Source: Asticcacaulis tiandongensis (GTDB taxonomy: Bacteria > Pseudomonadota > Alphaproteobacteria > Caulobacterales > Caulobacteraceae). From it: 64,000 nt of DNA. Below, piece after piece: positions 8,078-18,132 of this stretch. The stretch lies in the NCBI RefSeq assembly GCF_006475605.1, contig NZ_SSBC01000019.1, positions 1 through 64,000 of the forward strand, in the 5' to 3' direction. Each line of letters opens with the position of its first letter. Positions within the stretch are counted from its first letter, which is position 1. A program made the position numbers and the translations under genes. A model generated the notes under the pieces. The model saw only the letters and a list, made by a program, of their open reading frames with translations. It did not search any database and had not been told where the DNA came from.

Positions 8078-9066
8078 ATGCCGCACGCCTTGAAATCATC
8101 TGCCCCGCAGGCACACCCGCCGCCCTGACCACCGCCGTCGATGAAGGGGCCGATGCCGTCTATCTGGGTTTTCGCGACGCGACCAATGCCCGTAATTTTC
8201 CGGGACTGAACTTTTCCCGCGACGAGCTTGCGGCCGCCATTGCCTATGCCCGCCCGCGTGGCACCGAAATTTTCATCGCCATCAACACCTTTGCGCAGGC
8301 CGGTCACGAAGCCCTGTGGCGACAGGCGGTGGATGACGCCGTCCGCATCGGGGCCGACGCGCTCATTCTGGCTGACACAGGTCTTCTGGCCTATGCGCGT
8401 GACAAACACCCTGACGCCCGCCTGCATCTCTCGGTACAGGCCTCGGCCTCGACGGCCCAGAGCATCCGTTTTTACACCCGACGCTTCGGTGTGCGACGGG
8501 TGGTACTGCCGCGTGTACTGACGCTTAAGGAAATCAAGGCCCTCAACGACGACATAGAGGTGGAAACCGAGATCTTTGCCTTTGGCGGCATGTGCCCGAT
8601 GGCAGAGGGACGTTGTTCCTTGTCCTCCTATATTACCGGCAAATCGCCCAACCGCGATGGTGTCTGCTCGCCTGCCAGCCATGTCGCCTATCTGCCCGAA
8701 GACGACGACCTGACCACGCAACTTGGCGGCTTTACTATTAACCGCTTCGCCGCCGATGAGCGCGCCGGTTACCCCACCCTGTGCAAGGGCCGTTTCAGGG
8801 CGCAGGATCACGTCTCCTATATTTTTGAAGACCCCGTCAGCCTTAATGTGCTCGACCGTTTACCGGAAATCGTCGCCTCCGGCGTCACCGCCCTCAAGAT
8901 CGAGGGCCGTCAGCGCGGCAAGGCCTATGTCCGCGAAGTGGTGCGCAGCTTCCGTCAGGGCGTTGATGCCTTCTACGCCCAAACCCCTGCCCCCCCAAGC
9001 GACCTGTCCCGCCTCAGCGAAGGCCAGTCCGTCACCGGCGGCGCGTACGAAAGGCAATGGCGATGA
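8074..9066 (+). CDS. ubiU: Ubiquinone hydroxylase subunit UbiU (peptidase U32 family, [4Fe-4S])
   Basis: UbiU and UbiV form a heterodimer that hydroxylates the quinone ring without O2. The protein (330 residues) is a TIM-barrel U32 member with cysteines C174, C181, C198 and C237, spaced exactly as the four cluster ligands of E. coli UbiU. Genes ubiT, ubiU and ubiV overlap end to start. Placement beside nar genes fits ubiquinone supply for nitrate reductase during growth without oxygen, since the usual flavin hydroxylases need O2. Confidence 0.94.
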   Translation: MNAARLEIICPAGTPAALTTAVDEGADAVYLGFRDATNARNFPGLNFSRDELAAAIAYARPRGTEIFIAINTFAQAGHEALWRQAVDDAVRIGADALILADTGLLAYARDKHPDARLHLSVQASASTAQSIRFYTRRFGVRRVVLPRVLTLKEIKALNDDIEVETEIFAFGGMCPMAEGRCSLSSYITGKSPNRDGVCSPASHVAYLPEDDDLTTQLGGFTINRFAADERAGYPTLCKGRFRAQDHVSYIFEDPVSLNVLDRLPEIVASGVTALKIEGRQRGKAYVREVVRSFRQGVDAFYAQTPAPPSDLSRLSEGQSVTGGAYERQWR

Positions 9067-9950
9067 CACCCTCCCTGTCCTTAGGCCCCTTGCTTTATAA
9101 CTGGTCGCCGGAAAAGGCGCGGGACTTTTACCTGCGTATCGCCGACGAAAGCGACATAGAACGCGTGTTTTTAGGCGAAGTCGTCTGCTCCAAGCGCGAA
9201 CCCTTTCATGCCGCCTACTGGCCGGAGGTCATTGAGCGCCTTGAGGCCTCAGGCAAGCAGGTCATCCTGTCGACGCTGGCCCTGGTCGCCACCCCGCGTG
9301 AGATCAAAAGCCTGATGAGCCTTAAGTCTGAGGCCGATTATCTGATTGAAATCAACGACCTGACCCTGCTTGAGGACTGGGACAACCGGCCCTTCGCGCT
9401 TGGGCCCTATGTCAATGTCTATAACGAAGCCACCCTTAAGGTCTTTGAGGACATGGGGGCCACACGCGTCACCTTGCCGTTTGAACTGACGCGGGACACT
9501 CTGGCCATTCTGGGTAAGGCTGCCACCTCGGCCCTTGAGGTACAGGTCTATGGCCGCCTGCCTCTGGCCATTTCCGCCCGCTGCTACCACGCCCGCGCCT
9601 TTAAGCTGCATAAGGATGGCTGTCAGTTCGTCTGCGACCGCCACCCCGATGGCATGGCCGTCGATACATTGGACGGCCAGCCCTTTCTCACGGTCAATGG
9701 CACCCAGACCCAATCCATGACCTGCGCCAATCTCATTCAGGAACTCCCTGACCTGATGCAGATGGGCATAGGCGGTTTTCGCCTGTCGCCACAGGATGTC
9801 GATATGGTGGCGATTGCCCGCGCTTTCCGTCAGGTCATCACCGGCGATATCGACCCCGCCGAAGCCTTTTCCCGCATGGAAACCGGTGATTTCGCCTATG
9901 CCAACGGCTTCTTCCACGGTGTCGAAGGTCGGCATCTGAAGCGGGCCTGA
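9063..9950 (+). CDS. ubiV: Ubiquinone hydroxylase subunit UbiV (peptidase U32 family, [4Fe-4S])
   Basis: UbiV is the partner of UbiU. The 295-residue protein has the four expected cluster cysteines: C42, then C174, C187 and C191, with the same spacing as in E. coli. The ATG at 9063 overlaps the ubiU stop as ATGA and has AAGG 8 nt upstream; an alternative ATG six bases earlier is too close to that ribosome-binding site. It is the last gene of the ubiTUV unit. Confidence 0.94.
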   Translation: MTPSLSLGPLLYNWSPEKARDFYLRIADESDIERVFLGEVVCSKREPFHAAYWPEVIERLEASGKQVILSTLALVATPREIKSLMSLKSEADYLIEINDLTLLEDWDNRPFALGPYVNVYNEATLKVFEDMGATRVTLPFELTRDTLAILGKAATSALEVQVYGRLPLAISARCYHARAFKLHKDGCQFVCDRHPDGMAVDTLDGQPFLTVNGTQTQSMTCANLIQELPDLMQMGIGGFRLSPQDVDMVAIARAFRQVITGDIDPAEAFSRMETGDFAYANGFFHGVEGRHLKRA

Positions 9951-9959
9951 AACCGCCAC

Positions 9960-9973
9960 TTGATCTGGATCAA
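9960..9973. promoter_or_regulatory. Fnr/Anr-type box upstream of the narK-narGHJI cluster
   Basis: TTGATCTGGATCAA, inside a longer 24-nt palindrome spanning about 9955-9978, lies just after the ubiV stop and 123-136 nt before the first nitrate transporter gene. Its 14-nt core is identical to the box before ubiT. Confidence 0.82.
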
Positions 9974-10095
9974 GTGGCCATACGCCACTTGCAACCCGTT
10001 CTCAGGCAAAAGATTTTACGGTTGACCTCCATCAAACCCCTGACTTGCCCGCCATGACATAAGGGCGGTGACCAAACCCTCTGGTGGAGCCTCAC

Positions 10096-11430
10096 ATGGC
10101 CATTTCCGATCCTGTCAAACCGGCTGCGGCCAAAGGCGGGCAAACTGCCGCCCTCAGCCTGACCACCCTTGCCTTCACCATAAGCTTTGCCGTCTGGACG
10201 ATCTTCGCCATCATCGGCGTTCAGATCAAACAGGATATGGGCCTGAGCGACACCCAGTTCAGCCTTTTGATCGGCACCCCGATCCTGACCGGCTCGCTGA
10301 TTCGCCTGACGACCGGCATCTGGGCTGATCAGTATGGCGGGCGTCCGGTGATGTTTATCTCCATGATTGCCGCTGCCGCCTGCACCTGGCTTCTGATCTA
10401 TGCCGATACCTATGCGCTGCTGCTCCTGACCGCCCTTGGGGTCGGTATCGCCGGTGGCACTTTTGTGGTCGGCGTCTCCTATATCTCCAAGTGGTACGAC
10501 AAGGCCCATCAGGGTACCGCGCTCGGCATATTCGGCATGGGCAATGTCGGCTCAGCCGTGACCAAGATTTTCGCCCCCTTTGTCATGATCGCCTTCGGCT
10601 GGCATGCCGTGGCCCAGATCTGGGCGGTTGCCCTGCTGGTCATGGCGGTCGTCTTCTGGGTCTTCACCAAGGACGAGCCTGAGCTGCGCGAGCGCAAGGC
10701 GGCAGGCCGCAAGGCCAAATCCACCCGCGAAGCGCTGGCCCCCCTGAAAAACCTTCAGGTCTGGCGTTTCTCCACCTATTACTTCTTCGTCTTCGGCGGC
10801 TATGTTGCGCTGGCCCTGTGGTTGCCGCGCTATTACGTCGGGGCCTACGACATGGACATCGCCCATGCCGGTCTGCTGGCCGCCAGCTTCTCGGTCGCCG
10901 GTTCCATGTTCCGCGCTATCGGCGGCTATCTGTCCGATAAGATCGGCGCCCGTAAGGTCATGTACATGACCTTCATCGTCTGCGTCGTCTGCTGCTTCAT
11001 CCTCAGCTATCCGGCCACCGACTATGTTGTTCACGGCATCGAAGGCGACATCCGCTTCTCCTTAAGTCTTGGCTTCTGGCCGTTCACCGTCGTCGTCTTT
11101 GTGCTGGGCCTGTTCATGTCCTTCGGCAAGGCCGCGATCTATAAGCACATCCCCGTCTATTACCCTGATAATGTCGGCTCGGTGTCCGGCATAGTCGGTC
11201 TGGTTGGCGGACTGGGCGGCTTCTTCCTGCCGCTGGGCTTCGGGATACTCAACGACCTGACCAATGTCTGGACCAGTTGCTTCATGCTGATGTTCATACT
11301 GGTCGCCATCGCCCTGACCTGGATGCACCTCGCCATACAGCGCATGGAAAAACAGCGCCATCCCGAACTGCGCGGCCCCAAATTCTTCCCCGAACTCGAC
11401 ACCGCCGCACACAACCGTCGCCCCTCCTGA
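10096..11430 (+). CDS. narK: MFS nitrate/nitrite transporter (NarK1-like)
   Basis: This 444-residue inner-membrane protein has about twelve hydrophobic segments of the major facilitator superfamily and the nitrate-signature-like glycine-rich segments (GVGIAGGTFVVGVSYISKWY; GLVGGLGGFFLPLGFG). It belongs to the nitrate/nitrite porter family; the sequence style fits the NarK1 (nitrate/proton symport) branch. The ATG at 10096 has GGTGGAG 6 nt upstream; a GTG at 10084 is a weaker choice. It is followed 25 nt later by a second carrier of the same family, then narGHJI. Direction of transport is inferred. Confidence 0.9.
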   Translation: MAISDPVKPAAAKGGQTAALSLTTLAFTISFAVWTIFAIIGVQIKQDMGLSDTQFSLLIGTPILTGSLIRLTTGIWADQYGGRPVMFISMIAAAACTWLLIYADTYALLLLTALGVGIAGGTFVVGVSYISKWYDKAHQGTALGIFGMGNVGSAVTKIFAPFVMIAFGWHAVAQIWAVALLVMAVVFWVFTKDEPELRERKAAGRKAKSTREALAPLKNLQVWRFSTYYFFVFGGYVALALWLPRYYVGAYDMDIAHAGLLAASFSVAGSMFRAIGGYLSDKIGARKVMYMTFIVCVVCCFILSYPATDYVVHGIEGDIRFSLSLGFWPFTVVVFVLGLFMSFGKAAIYKHIPVYYPDNVGSVSGIVGLVGGLGGFFLPLGFGILNDLTNVWTSCFMLMFILVAIALTWMHLAIQRMEKQRHPELRGPKFFPELDTAAHNRRPS

Positions 11431-11455
11431 CCTCTTCACTCACAGAGCACCTCTC

Positions 11456-12784
11456 ATGTCCCGCTCCCTGACCGACAAACAGGCCCTTGATCTCTGGAAC
11501 CCCGAAGACGACGCCTTCTGGGCCGCCAAGGGCAAGGCCATTGCCACCCGCAACCTGTGGATTTCGATCTTCTGCCTGTTTCTGGCCTTTGCCACATGGA
11601 TGATCTTTTCCGTCGTGGCGGTGAACCTCAACAGTGCCGGTTTCAATTTCACACAGGCACAGCTGTTCACCCTGCTGGCCATGCCCGGCCTTTCGGGTGC
11701 CATCATGCGCATCTTCTGCTCGTTCATCGTGCCGATCGTCGGCGGGCGCAACTGGACGGTCTTCAGCACCGCCTTGCTGCTTATCCCCGCCATCGGCATC
11801 GGCATGGCCGTGCAGAACCCTGAGACTTCCTATACCACCATGCTTCTGCTGGCCCTGTCCTGTGGCTTCGGGGGGGGAAACTTTTCCTCCTCCATGTCCA
11901 ATATCAGCTTCTTTTTCCCGAAAAAGGCACAAGGGGCCGCACTCGGCCTCAATGCCGGTCTCGGCAATCTGGGGGTCAGCGCCGTGCAGTTTGTCGTGCC
12001 TCTGGTCATCGGCTTTGCCGCCTTCGGTGCTCTGGGGGGCAACGCTCAAACCCTTGTAAAAGAAGGCGTTGAAAAGACCGTCTGGCTGCAAAATGCCGGT
12101 TTCGTTCTGGTCGTCCCGATCATTCTCGCTGTGCTGGCCGCCGCGTTTGGCATGAACAACCTGAAATGCGCCAATGCGCCTCTGTCAGAACAGCTGGTGA
12201 TCTTCAAACGCAAGCACATGTACCTGACGACCTGGCTTTACATCATGTCGTTCGGCTCTTTCATCGGCTATTCGGCCGCCTTCCCCCTTCTGTTGAAATC
12301 ACAGTTCGTTGAGGTCAACGCCCTGCAACTGGCCTTTATCGGTCCGCTGCTCGGTGCCCTGATCCGTCCCGTTGGCGGCATAGTCTCCGATAAGGTTGGC
12401 GGTGCCTCGGTGACCCTGTGGTCGCTGATCCTGATGATCGCTGCCGCCTTAGGTGTGGTGTGGTTCATTCAGGACGAGACCCGTAATTTCATAGGCTTTT
12501 TCATCGCCTTCATGGTGCTGTTCACCGCCTCAGGCATCGCCAACGGTTCAGTGTTCCGCATGATCGGCGTCATCTTCCCGCCGAAGGAAAAAGCACCGGT
12601 TCTGGGCTTTTCCGGCGCGGTCGCCGCCTTCGGTGCCTTCTATATCCCCAAAGCTTTCGGCTGGTCCATCGAGGCCACCGGCCACGCCGACGCCGCCCTT
12701 TATGGCTTCGTCATCTACTACCTGACCTGTGTTGCCGTCCTTTATGGCTGGTACTTAGGCAAACGCGCTGAAATCAAGTGCTAA
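11456..12784 (+). CDS. narK2: MFS nitrate/nitrite antiporter (NarK2-like)
   Basis: A second nitrate/nitrite porter of 442 residues with about twelve membrane segments. Conserved features include a nitrate-signature-type stretch (SCGFGGGNFSSSMSNISFFF) and an N-terminal cytosolic lead rich in Asp/Trp typical of NarK/NarU. It differs clearly from its neighbour. In Paracoccus the two types are fused into one protein; here they are separate adjacent genes. The likely role is nitrate import coupled to nitrite export in support of NarGHI. Confidence 0.9.
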   Translation: MSRSLTDKQALDLWNPEDDAFWAAKGKAIATRNLWISIFCLFLAFATWMIFSVVAVNLNSAGFNFTQAQLFTLLAMPGLSGAIMRIFCSFIVPIVGGRNWTVFSTALLLIPAIGIGMAVQNPETSYTTMLLLALSCGFGGGNFSSSMSNISFFFPKKAQGAALGLNAGLGNLGVSAVQFVVPLVIGFAAFGALGGNAQTLVKEGVEKTVWLQNAGFVLVVPIILAVLAAAFGMNNLKCANAPLSEQLVIFKRKHMYLTTWLYIMSFGSFIGYSAAFPLLLKSQFVEVNALQLAFIGPLLGALIRPVGGIVSDKVGGASVTLWSLILMIAAALGVVWFIQDETRNFIGFFIAFMVLFTASGIANGSVFRMIGVIFPPKEKAPVLGFSGAVAAFGAFYIPKAFGWSIEATGHADAALYGFVIYYLTCVAVLYGWYLGKRAEIKC

Positions 12785-12829
12785 AAACAATAATAAACAA
12801 GCACTTAAAATTACTGAGGAATAAGTAAA

Positions 12830-15800
12830 ATGAGCCATTTTATCGACAAACTCACCTTTTTCCGGCGTGAGCGCGAAGACTTTTCCAACGGCCACGGCCA
12901 GAAGACCGATCAGTCGCGTGAGTGGGAAAAAGGCTATCGCAGCCGCTGGCAGCACGACAAGGTCGTGCGCTCCACCCACGGCGTCAACTGCACCGGATCG
13001 TGCAGCTGGAAGATCTACGTCAAGAACGGTCTGGTGACCTGGGAAACCCAGCAAACCGATTATCCGCGCACCCGTCCGGACATGCCGAACCACGAGCCCA
13101 GAGGCTGCGCCCGCGGGGCCAGCTATTCGTGGTATCTCTACAGCGCCAACCGCCTGAAATATCCGCTGGTGCGTTCGCGCCTGCTCAAAAGCTGGCGCAA
13201 GGCCAAGGCCCTTCACGGTGATCCGGTCACCGCATGGGCCTCGATTGTCACCGATGACGCCAAGCGCAAGGATTACCAGAAGGTGCGCGGTTTGGGCGGT
13301 TTCGTGCGCTCAAGCTGGGATGAGGTCAATGAGATCATCGCCTCGGCCAATATCCACACCATCGAGGCCCACGGCCCTGACCGCATCATCGGCTTCTCGC
13401 CCATTCCGGCCATGTCGATGGTCTCCTATGCTTCCGGCGCGCGTTACCTGTCGCTGATCGGCGGCGTCTGCACCAGCTTCTATGACTGGTACTGCGACCT
13501 GCCGCCCGCCAGCCCCCAGACATGGGGTGAACAAACCGACGTGCCCGAAAGTGCCGACTGGTATAATTCAAGCTTTATTATCGCATGGGGCTCAAACGTT
13601 CCTCAGACCCGTACACCGGACGCCCACTTCTTCACCGAGGTGCGTTACAAGGGTACCAAGACGGTCGCCGTTACCCCTGACTATTCCGAAGTCGCCAAGC
13701 TGGCCGATATCTGGATGCACCCGAAACAGGGCACCGACGCAGCCATGGCGCTGGCTATGGGCCACGTCATCCTCAGCGAATGGCACCTGAAGGGCAAGAG
13801 CGACTATTTCGACGACTATTGCCGCAGCTTTACCGACATGCCCTTCCTTGTAAAACTTGAGGAAAAGAACGGCTACCTTCAGCCGGCAGGCATGGTGCGG
13901 GCGTCCGATTTCAAGGACGGCCTCGGTATGGAAAACAATGCCGACTGGAAGCCGGTACTGGTCTGCGGGCGTGAGGAAAAAGTCCGCGTCCCCAATGGCA
14001 CCATCGGTTCACGCTGGGGTCAGGACGGCAAGTGGAACCTTGAACCGCGTGACGAGAAAACCGGCGATGATATCTGGCCGCTTCTGTCGCTGATCGATCA
14101 TAGCCAGCGTGACGTCAAATCGGTTGCCTTCCCCTATTTCGGTCATCAGGCCCCTGAGACCTTCAACGCCACCGACCATGCCGAGGTGCTGGAACGCAAC
14201 ATCCCCGTCATTCCGCTCGAACTGAACGAGGGTAAGGTCTATGTCGCCAGCGTCTATGACCTGTTTGTCGCCAACTATGGCGTTGATCGCGGTCTGGGCG
14301 GGGCCAATGTCGCCACAAGCTTCGACGATGATGTCCCCTACACCCCCGCCTGGCAGGAAAAGATCACCGGCGTCAAGCGCGAGCATGTAATCAATGTCGC
14401 CCGTCAGTTCGCTGAAAACGCCCATAAGACTCATGGCCGGTCCATGGTCATTGTCGGAGCCGGTCTGAACCACTGGTATCACATGGACATGATCTACCGT
14501 GCCATCATCAATATGCTGGTGATGTGCGGCTGTATCGGTAAATCCGGCGGCGGCTGGAGCCACTATGTCGGTCAGGAAAAGCTGCGTCCGCAAACCGGCT
14601 GGGCACCGCTGGCCTTCGCCACCGACTGGAGCCGTCCGCCGCGTCAGCAAAACGGCACCTCTTTCTTCTATGCCCACACCGACCAGTACCGCTATGAGCG
14701 CGTGAAGATGGATGAAATCCTCTCGCCTCTGGCCGACACGGCCGAGTGGAACAATCTGTCGATGATCGACTGTAATGTGCGGGCCGAACGCATGGGCTGG
14801 CTGCCGTCTGCACCGCAGATGGAAACCAACCCGCTTGAGATCGGGCGCGCTGTGCAGGCGTCGGGTCAAAGCGCCGGTGATTATGTGGCTCAGGGCCTGA
14901 AGAACCGTGACCTGAAACTGTCGTGCCACGATCCGGACAACCCCGCCAACTGGCCCCGCAACATGTTCGTCTGGCGCTCGAATATTCTTGGTTCCAGCGG
15001 TAAGGGCCATGAATATTTCCTCAAGCATTTTCTGGGGACACAGAACGGCATTCAGGGCAAGGAACTGGGGGCCGAAGGCGAGCAACTGCCCTCCGAAGTC
15101 GTCTGGCACGACGAAGCGCCGGAAGGCAAACTTGACCTTCTGGTAACGCTCGATTTCCGCATGTCCACCACCTGCGTCTATTCCGATATCGTGTTGCCAA
15201 CCGCCACATGGTACGAAAAAGCCGACCTCAATACCTCGGACATGCACCCCTTCATCCACCCGCTCTCTGCGGCCGTCGATCCGGCATGGGAATCGCGCTC
15301 GGACTGGGACATCTATAAGGGTCTGGCCAAAAAATTCTCGGAACTGTGCGAAGGCCATCTGGGCATCGAGCAGGATGTGGTCTTAAACCCCATCAAGCAC
15401 GATACCGCCAATGAACTGGCGCAGGGCCTTGAGCCGCAGGACTGGTACAAGGGCGAATGCGAACCGATCCCCGGCAAGACCATGCCCACGGTCACACTGG
15501 TCGAACGTGACTATCCCAATATCTACAAAAAATTCACCTCGCTTGGGCCGTTACTGTCAAAGCTCGGCAATGGCGGCAAGGGCATTGGCTGGAACACCGA
15601 AGCTGAACTGAAAATCCTCGGGGACATGAACTACCGTGTCACCGAAGACGGCATCAGTCAGGGCCTGCCCAAGATCGACAGTGCCATTGACGCTGCCGAA
15701 GTCATCATGACCCTTGCGCCGGAAACCAATGGCCATGTGGCGGTAAAGGCATGGGCGGCGCTGTCCAAAACCACGGGCCGCGACCATACCCATCTGGCGG

Positions 15801-16606
15801 TTGCGCGTGAGGACGAACATATCCGTTACCGTGACATTCAGGCCCAGCCGCGCAAGATCATTTCCTCACCGACCTGGAGCGGTATTGAGTCCGAACACGT
15901 CAGCTATACGGCGGGTTACACCAACGTCCATGAACTGATCCCCTGGCGCACCCTGACCGGCCGTCAGCAGCTTTATCAGGATCACAAATGGATGCGGGCC
16001 TTTGGCGAATCCTTATGTGTCTATAAGCCGCCGATTGACCTTAAGACGACCAAACCGGTGATCGAGAAGCTCGGCAAGGGCCGCAAGCAGGTGGTGCTGA
16101 ACTTCATCACGCCGCACCAGAAGTGGGGCATCCACTCGACCTATTCGGACAACCTTCTGATGCTCACCCTGTCACGCGGCGGGCCTATCATCTGGATGTC
16201 GGAAATCGACGCGCAGAAAATCGGCGTCGTCGATAATGACTGGATCGAAGCCTACAACACCAATGGCGCCATCACGGCGCGTGCGGTGGTTTCCCAGCGC
16301 GTCCCCGAAGGCATGGTCATGATGTACCACGCTCAGGAAAAGATCATCAACGTACCGGGCTCCGAAATCACCGGCACACGCGGCGGCATCCACAATTCGG
16401 TCACCCGCATTGTGCCCAAGCCCACCCACATGATCGGCGGCTATGCGCAGCTGGCCTATGACTTCAACTATTACGGCACCGTAGGTTCCAACCGCGATGA
16501 GTTCGTCATCCTGCGCAAGATGAAAAAGGTCGAATGGATGAACGAGGAAAACTACCCCAAGGGCGAGATGCCGACACTTGAAACTCTGACAGAGAAAGGC
16601 GCCTGA
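12830..16606 (+). CDS. narG: Respiratory nitrate reductase alpha subunit NarG
   Basis: NarG is the cytosolic catalytic subunit that reduces nitrate to nitrite at a Mo-bisMGD centre. At 1258 residues it is full length. The N-terminal FS0 [4Fe-4S] motif is present with H50, C54, C58 and C93, and the region with the Mo-ligating aspartate (WYNSSFIIAWGSNVPQTRTP) is intact. The sequence is very close in style to E. coli NarG. An Arg-Arg pair at residues 12-13 is the usual vestigial Tat-like start. The ribosome-binding site is GAGGAATAAG. It leads narGHJI with 2 nt before narH. Confidence 0.98.
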   Translation: MSHFIDKLTFFRREREDFSNGHGQKTDQSREWEKGYRSRWQHDKVVRSTHGVNCTGSCSWKIYVKNGLVTWETQQTDYPRTRPDMPNHEPRGCARGASYSWYLYSANRLKYPLVRSRLLKSWRKAKALHGDPVTAWASIVTDDAKRKDYQKVRGLGGFVRSSWDEVNEIIASANIHTIEAHGPDRIIGFSPIPAMSMVSYASGARYLSLIGGVCTSFYDWYCDLPPASPQTWGEQTDVPESADWYNSSFIIAWGSNVPQTRTPDAHFFTEVRYKGTKTVAVTPDYSEVAKLADIWMHPKQGTDAAMALAMGHVILSEWHLKGKSDYFDDYCRSFTDMPFLVKLEEKNGYLQPAGMVRASDFKDGLGMENNADWKPVLVCGREEKVRVPNGTIGSRWGQDGKWNLEPRDEKTGDDIWPLLSLIDHSQRDVKSVAFPYFGHQAPETFNATDHAEVLERNIPVIPLELNEGKVYVASVYDLFVANYGVDRGLGGANVATSFDDDVPYTPAWQEKITGVKREHVINVARQFAENAHKTHGRSMVIVGAGLNHWYHMDMIYRAIINMLVMCGCIGKSGGGWSHYVGQEKLRPQTGWAPLAFATDWSRPPRQQNGTSFFYAHTDQYRYERVKMDEILSPLADTAEWNNLSMIDCNVRAERMGWLPSAPQMETNPLEIGRAVQASGQSAGDYVAQGLKNRDLKLSCHDPDNPANWPRNMFVWRSNILGSSGKGHEYFLKHFLGTQNGIQGKELGAEGEQLPSEVVWHDEAPEGKLDLLVTLDFRMSTTCVYSDIVLPTATWYEKADLNTSDMHPFIHPLSAAVDPAWESRSDWDIYKGLAKKFSELCEGHLGIEQDVVLNPIKHDTANELAQGLEPQDWYKGECEPIPGKTMPTVTLVERDYPNIYKKFTSLGPLLSKLGNGGKGIGWNTEAELKILGDMNYRVTEDGISQGLPKIDSAIDAAEVIMTLAPETNGHVAVKAWAALSKTTGRDHTHLAVAREDEHIRYRDIQAQPRKIISSPTWSGIESEHVSYTAGYTNVHELIPWRTLTGRQQLYQDHKWMRAFGESLCVYKPPIDLKTTKPVIEKLGKGRKQVVLNFITPHQKWGIHSTYSDNLLMLTLSRGGPIIWMSEIDAQKIGVVDNDWIEAYNTNGAITARAVVSQRVPEGMVMMYHAQEKIINVPGSEITGTRGGIHNSVTRIVPKPTHMIGGYAQLAYDFNYYGTVGSNRDEFVILRKMKKVEWMNEENYPKGEMPTLETLTEKGA

Positions 16607-16608
16607 TC

Positions 16609-18132
16609 ATGAAGGTACGCGCACAAATCGGCATGGTGCTTAATCTGGACAAGTGCATCGGCTGTCACACCTGTTCGGTCACCTGCAAGAACGTCTGGAC
16701 CTCGCGTCAGGGCGTCGAATATGCCTGGTTCAACAATGTCGAAACCAAACCCGGTGTCGGCTATCCCAATGACTGGGAAAATCAGGCTCGCTGGAAAGGC
16801 GGCTGGGCCCGCAAACCTTCGGGCAAGATCGAACCGAAGCAGGGCGGCAAATGGCGTACCCTCGCCAATATCTTCTCTAACCCCAATATGCCCTCGATCG
16901 ACGACTATTATGAACCCTTCACCTTCGACTACGAGCACCTGCATAAGTCGCCCGAGGCCAAGACCATGCCAACGGCCCAGCCGGTATCGGTCATCACTGG
17001 CAAGAAGATGAAGAAGGTGATCAGCGGCCCGAACTGGGAAGAAATTCTTGGTGGCGAGTTTGAAAAACGCTCAAAGGACAAGAACTTCGACCACGTGCAG
17101 AAGGACATTTACGGGCAGTTTGAAAACACCTTCATGATGTACCTGCCGCGTCTGTGCGAGCACTGCCTCAATCCGGCCTGCGTCGCCGCCTGTCCGTCAG
17201 GGGCCATCTATAAGCGCGAGGAAGACGGCATCGTACTGATCGATCAGGATAAATGCCGCGGCTGGCGCATGTGTGTCTCGGCCTGCCCCTACAAGAAGAT
17301 CTACTACAACTGGGAATCGGGCAAATCCGAGAAGTGTACCTTCTGCTATCCGCGCATCGAAGCCGGTGAGCCGACCGTCTGTTCGGAAACCTGCGTCGGG
17401 CGCATCCGCTATCTTGGCGTGCTTCTGTATGATGCCGACCGTATCGAAGAGGCCGCGGCCACCAAGGACGAAGAGAACCTCTATCAGGCCCAGCTTGATA
17501 TCTTCCTCGATCCCTTCGACCCCGAAGTCATCAAGGCCGCCAAGGCCGAAGGCATCCCCGACAGCTGGCTTGAGGCCGCGAAGATTTCGCCGGTCTACAA
17601 GATGGCTATCGACTGGAAGATCGCCTTCCCGCTGCACCCCGAATACCGCACCATGCCTATGGTCTGGTACGTGCCGCCCCTGTCACCCATTCAGAACGCG
17701 GCCACCTCAGGCGATGTCGGCATGAACGGCATTATCCCTGACGTGAAATCGCTGCGCATCCCGCTGAAATACCTCGCCAACCTCCTGACGGCGGGTGAGG
17801 AACGGCCGGTGCGTATCGCGCTGGAACGGATGCTGGCCATGCGCGCCTTTATGCGCGGACGCCATGTGGACGGCGTGGAACTGGAAGACCTCCTGACCCG
17901 CACCGGCCTCAACCGCGCCAAGGTCGAAGAAATGTACCGCTATCTGGCCATCGCCAATTACGAAGACCGCTTCGTTATTCCGACCTCACATAAGGAATAT
18001 GCCGAAGAAGCCTTCGACATGCGCTCCGATTGCGGGTTCTCGTTCGGCAATGGCTGCTCCGGCGGTGACAATAAGGTCAACCTGTTCGCTTCACCTAAGC
18101 GTAAAAACCTGTTCGGAGGCACCCATGCTTAA
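16609..18132 (+). CDS. narH: Respiratory nitrate reductase beta subunit NarH
   Basis: NarH (507 residues) carries electrons from NarI haems to NarG through four Fe-S clusters. The cysteine groups are visible: CIGCHTCSVTC near the N-terminus, then CEHCLNPACVAACP, a C-R-G-W-R-M-C group in which Trp replaces one cysteine (the [3Fe-4S] site), and CTFCYPR with later cysteines. Its end overlaps narJ by 8 nt. Confidence 0.98.
   Translation: MKVRAQIGMVLNLDKCIGCHTCSVTCKNVWTSRQGVEYAWFNNVETKPGVGYPNDWENQARWKGGWARKPSGKIEPKQGGKWRTLANIFSNPNMPSIDDYYEPFTFDYEHLHKSPEAKTMPTAQPVSVITGKKMKKVISGPNWEEILGGEFEKRSKDKNFDHVQKDIYGQFENTFMMYLPRLCEHCLNPACVAACPSGAIYKREEDGIVLIDQDKCRGWRMCVSACPYKKIYYNWESGKSEKCTFCYPRIEAGEPTVCSETCVGRIRYLGVLLYDADRIEEAAATKDEENLYQAQLDIFLDPFDPEVIKAAKAEGIPDSWLEAAKISPVYKMAIDWKIAFPLHPEYRTMPMVWYVPPLSPIQNAATSGDVGMNGIIPDVKSLRIPLKYLANLLTAGEERPVRIALERMLAMRAFMRGRHVDGVELEDLLTRTGLNRAKVEEMYRYLAIANYEDRFVIPTSHKEYAEEAFDMRSDCGFSFGNGCSGGDNKVNLFASPKRKNLFGGTHA

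Noticed and set aside
14009-15358. Long open frame (449 codons) on the minus strand inside narG
   Set aside because: It is antisense to a highly conserved gene, and its residue make-up (His/Arg/Val-rich, no motifs) is what codon bias on the other strand produces.
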